DNA of 64,000 nucleotides from assembly GCA_947462335.1 (NCBI GenBank), contig OX381710.1, forward strand, positions 28,303,772-28,367,771, in the 5' to 3' direction. Below the pieces are notes generated by a model. That model saw nothing but the letters and a program-made list of their open reading frames with translations. It had not been told where the DNA came from and did no database searches. Made by a program: the position numbers and the translations under genes. This DNA is from Harmothoe impar (lineage: Eukaryota > Annelida > Polychaeta > Phyllodocida > Polynoidae). Positions 60,241-64,000 of this stretch are shown here, in pieces (the first letter of the stretch is position 1; each line of letters opens with the position of its first letter).

Positions 60241-62597
60241 AGGGAGCGTTCATTATTTATGCCAGGGGGGGGGGGGTGTGCAAATCAGGGGGGGGGTCAT
60301 TTTTTTTAGGGGTATTCGGAGGGGGGGGGGTCTTTTTTTTTCAACCTATTCTTAGGGGGGGGGTCTTTTTTTTTCAACCTATTCTGAGGGGGGGTCATTT
60401 TTTTTAGGGGTATTTATTTGGGAGGGCGTATTTTTTGACACAACGTGACGCGAATTTCACGACACATGTCGCGAATTGGGGTCATAGAGACGGTAGAATT
60501 TCTTGCCTACCAATCGACACTTGAATGATTCACTACTTTTCTTTTCCTAAACAACAATAATTAACTGGAGAAAGAGCATTTATTCAACACGAGAAGAGTG
60601 CAGAAGTAGGGGGTCTAAACAGCAAAGCTATCAGTGTGCAGTTAGATGAATGCTATTGTGGCACCAAAATATGACAGTACTGTATCCGAAATAGTTTGGG
60701 TTAATTGGACTTTAGCCTTGCCCATCATATTTTGGCATCCATATGCAAGGGTGAACTTGCCTACATGTCTAGACCCTGCCTTTCTTCCCAATAGAGGAGC
60801 AGATGCATAGTATGCAAGATGCAGATCTACCTCATATAATATTGATACATTGTAGCTTAGGTTCACTCCACCAGTCAAAGGCGTGATTACACTAGTCATG
60901 ATACACACTTTTCCTTGGTATCTTGTGCCAGACCCTGCTAAATGAGCCACAGCGTTCTGATTGCAGAGCTCTCAATTTTTTTAGAATACCTTCACCATCT
61001 CCCTGATAGCTGCCTGCTTCTCACAGATTCTAGGACTTACAAAATCAGCAGACTCATAGAGTAAACATGATCATCCCACTATAAATCGGTGTACCGAATG
61101 CCTTGAAATGTAGCAAATAGCCACCAGATCCACAGAGTTTTCTGCTGCGGATGCCACTCCTTCTGTCGCCAATTTCTAAATCTCCCTCTAAGTTCATCTT
61201 TGGCTTCAACAGAAATCAGGCACTGAATAATCATTGCTACTCATCGCTACTTGGCCTCATCAGAATTTTAGAGCTCTATATTTGGTTCGGGTCAAGTTGC
61301 TTCCGATGCTCTGCAGGGTTATCAGTGAGTTATTCATCACTTTTTTAAAGCTTTTATTTTTTTTGGAGTCAATGCATTCCCATGGCTTGGTTATACTGAC
61401 CACACCCTAGAATATTGAAGGCAGGTACCTTATGGCATTTCCTCAAATAAAGGTTATCAACTATGGTGCACGTAACATCCATACATACCATTGATGGCTT
61501 AAGCGGTTGTAATTGATCCGTGCCATTATATAACAAAGACACATTCCCCCATGACTCTTTGTTCAACTTCAAATTCTCACCCTGAGCTCCCTATTTCTTA
61601 CTGATCCTAGCCTTTGGAAAACCAAGCTAGGTTTAAATAGTGATCTTGTTATAATACCAGGATACATTAAAATGGGCCCATTGACCTCTAGATTTTCAAA
61701 ATTTTCTTCAGGTTTGCCACTATCATAATGTCCAGAGCAACATCTTTGTTTTAAGCTGCAGTAGCGCGGAACAGGGGGGGGGGCCTGGGGGCCTAGTAAA
61801 GTGGGGGAGCCAATCTTTTTGGGAAACATGAACATTCTAGACTCAGAGTACCCAAGAATACACCAATCTCGAGGTAAAATTCCTAGAAATTCTTGAAAGA
61901 CAAGCTCAAAGTCCCTCAGAACTCATCAATTTCAATGTAAAATTACAAAACTTTCCAGGATCATATGGTAGACTTCAGACCACTCTGACCACACTAGTAT
62001 AAAGGTCAAATTCCTAAATTTTCCGGGGGCTTGTAGCCCAGAAACAACCATTTGTTTCTCCCTCCAACCAACACTCATCAGCTGGCTTTGGGAGCTGGGC
62101 CCTCCAACTTTATCCACCTTCCGCGGCCCCTGAGCTGGGCCATTTCATGGTACTTCTACCAAACAGTATTAGCAGGACTTGTAGGTGGGGACCAAAATAA
62201 TCACACCAATTTTAGCAAAAATATCAAACGTGCCACGGAAACAGAAAAATGTGCGCTCTCCACATGTGGGAAAATATTCACCATATTGTTATGCCCTATA
62301 ACCACTCCCTCAAATAATGGTTAAGCACATGCTATAATAGGTTATACTATAGGACTATGTAGACTTTGTATGTCGTTGATGCCATTATTAAGTATTTATA
62401 AACATCTATGGTGAGGGGGGGGGGTCTTTTTTTTTCAACCTATTCGGAGGGGGGGGGTCTTTTTGTTTTGACCCATTCGGAGGGGGGGGTCTTTTTTTTT
62501 TGACCCATTCAGAGGGGGGGGGGGTCTTTTTTTTTTGACGTATTTGTTTTGCCAAACGCCCGCCCCCCCCCCCTGCCATAAATAATGAACGCTCCCT
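60241..62597. mobile_element. Composite G/C-tract element with 2-kb insert
   Basis: Left AGGGAGCGTTCATTATTTAT and GCCAGGGGGG, right CCCCCTGCCATAAATAATG and AACGCTCCCT, are near-perfect inverted repeats 2.36 kb apart. Just inside each end are G-tract blocks with TCTTTTTTTTTCAACCTATT spacers in the same direct orientation (60270-60420 and 62412-62550). This suggests one G/C-tract MITE split by an insert of about 1.97 kb (60430-62411). The insert has only short frames, on the minus strand at 60642-60950, 61369-61572 and 61569-61835, with no domain I recognise. Confidence 0.6.
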
Positions 62598-62750
62598 AAT
62601 CTTGAAGCATGGGGTCCATGGTCTACACTCGTAAGTCTATTGACAGATAGAAAAATGGTGTTCTTAGTGATCAAACATGCCTACAGAAAAAAAGAGTGTT
62701 CTCCTCAGTGTCGGAGCATGCATGGGTTTAGCCCTCAGCCCCCAGCTCTT

Positions 62751-62975
62751 AGGGAGTGTTCATTTATTAGTTACAGGAGGGGTTTGGGCTTTCGACTCCT
62801 CCCGAGGGGGGGGGGGGGGAGGTAAAAACTTCTGACCACTCTTGAGGGGGAAGGGCGTTAAAGTGCACGCATAACTTAAATTAAAAGGGGGAGGGGGCGC
62901 ACAAAATATTCCATGTGGGGATGGGGGGGGGGGCAAAAAAGTTTCACAGCTCACCAACCCCCCTGTTACCAACCC
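62751..62975. mobile_element. G/C-tract MITE, right end eroded
   Basis: AGGGAGTGTTCATTTATTAG and TTACAGGAGG on the left with internal blocks GTAAAAACTTCTGACC and G-tracts. The right side stops at CCCCCCTGTTACCAACC without the full terminal repeat. Only 150 bp from the composite element. Confidence 0.6.
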
Positions 62976-64000
62976 TTCAGTTACTGACCCAGAAAATCAC
63001 CCACATCCTTGACTATATGGACATCCCACACTGCTATTACCACAAGACAACGGGGGATTTACTTCGATGTCATATCATATTAGGCCTTAATCCACCATCT
63101 GGAGGGTAAAATATGGCTATTTTAGAATTTTGGGCTGAAAGAAATAATGTTTTCGAAGTAATCTGGGAAAAAATATGGCAATTGGAATATTTTCTCTCCC
63201 AGAAATAGACATTTTAGTAATTTTCAAAATGATGTCAAATGGCATCAACCGTTTTTGGGTGGATGTTGCCAATTGGCATCACCTGTTTTTTGGTGGTTGA
63301 TGCCGATTGGCATCACCCGTAGATAAAGGGTTAATTAACTCTCTTCAACTGTCTACAGTATTGGAAGTGACATTATATTGTATAACGAGTTCAATTGATA
63401 GAGAGGGGCCGAATGCAAAATGAATGTACAATAATGTGCATGGATATATTACATGTGTACATGATATATCATATTCATAAAGTACATGTATAATGACCAT
63501 TTTACAGTGGTTGATACCTTAATTGCTGACTGCCCTTTAAGACATACATATGCTGAACGCGTTCATATAGAACGTTAGGCACATTTCCTAATATCATCAC
63601 ACTATTGATATGATTATTGTTTATTATTTGGTGTGTGTATATAGCCCGGATGCAGGCCTATAACATTCTCTCCGTGGGACACATGTTCGTAAGCAGGGCA
63701 GTGCCAATGGTGTGTCGAGCCTGTTATGGGAAGTCAATGTAGTAATATTGCATGTATATATTGTAGATGCGAGGTCTTCTTTCGCTTGGCCTGTGATGTC
63801 TACTTCAATATCGTCGATACATTGTAATAGAGAGCCTCTGCTGCGCTAGAAGGTTACTGTATCGGGTATTTTTATTAGCCGATATTATCTAGCCACCTCT
63901 ACTTTACCTGCCTCGCTACTCCAACCCAAAAAATAAGTCTAGTAAACGAAACATTTAGTGAATAGTATACACTGTAATACATGTCCTGGTGGTGGAACTA
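62976..64000. other. Intergenic right edge, no gene seen
   Basis: AT-rich. A short run of imperfect repeats of the type ATGGCATCACCCGTTTTT (ATGATGTC, TTGGCATCACC, GGTGGTTGATGCC) lies at 63230-63325. Nothing coding is supported. Confidence 0.5.

Overview
The window is nuclear DNA of an animal. It holds spliced genes with GT-AG introns, widely spaced coding exons, AATAAA signals, microsatellites, many short inverted-repeat transposons and a 200-N assembly gap. The protein set (PCNA, the mitochondrial carrier SLC25A27/UCP4, transcription factor AP-4, mitoribosomal protein S7, an LRRC14/PRAME-type LRR protein and an MFSD6-type transporter) points to a bilaterian. Intron-rich compact genes, heavy MITE load and very frequent poly(G)/poly(C) tracts suit a marine invertebrate, but I cannot name the phylum from sequence alone. 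Nothing indicates a bacterial, organellar or viral replicon. Layout: 1-0.25 kb is the last coding exon of an unrecognised plus-strand gene. 2.3-11.57 kb is MRPS7 on the minus strand, six coding exons, whose first and third introns are packed with repeats. It is head-to-head with LRRC14-like (coding 13.86-16.50 kb, plus, four coding exons). 17.5-19.26 kb is a large GC-rich minisatellite. 22.5-24.6 kb is an intronless MFSD6-like coding region on the minus strand, with a probable 5' UTR exon and CRE-containing promoter near 26.4 kb. 28.7-32.0 kb is PCNA on the minus strand (six coding exons), head-to-head across 325 bp with SLC25A27 (32.3-39.6 kb, plus, eight coding exons seen, last exon missing). 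41018-41217 is a run of 200 N. 41.2-47.4 kb is gene-poor and unusually rich in poly(G)/poly(C) tracts. 47.9-49.4 kb holds the last two coding exons of TFAP4 (plus), with the bHLH basic-region exons missing. 49.4-64 kb shows no further supportable protein gene, only TFAP4 3' UTR and several foldback or inverted-repeat elements. The genes are mostly housekeeping and act in separate processes: replication clamp, mitochondrial translation, inner-membrane carrier, transcription factor, putative ubiquitin-ligase adaptor and membrane transporter. The two divergent pairs share short promoters with the expected motifs: ETS sites for MRPS7/LRRC14, and E2F-like plus inverted CCAAT boxes for PCNA/SLC25A27. 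The most unusual structure is in MRPS7 intron 1. A roughly 60-bp satellite of about 26 copies (7294-9480) is built from the end of MRPS7 exon 2 plus its splice donor, so the intron carries a long series of copies of the genuine exon end and 5' splice site. The array has in turn been hit by two MITEs with readable target duplications. Exon boundaries were placed by eye from splice consensus, reading-frame phase and remembered homology; no alignment was run.
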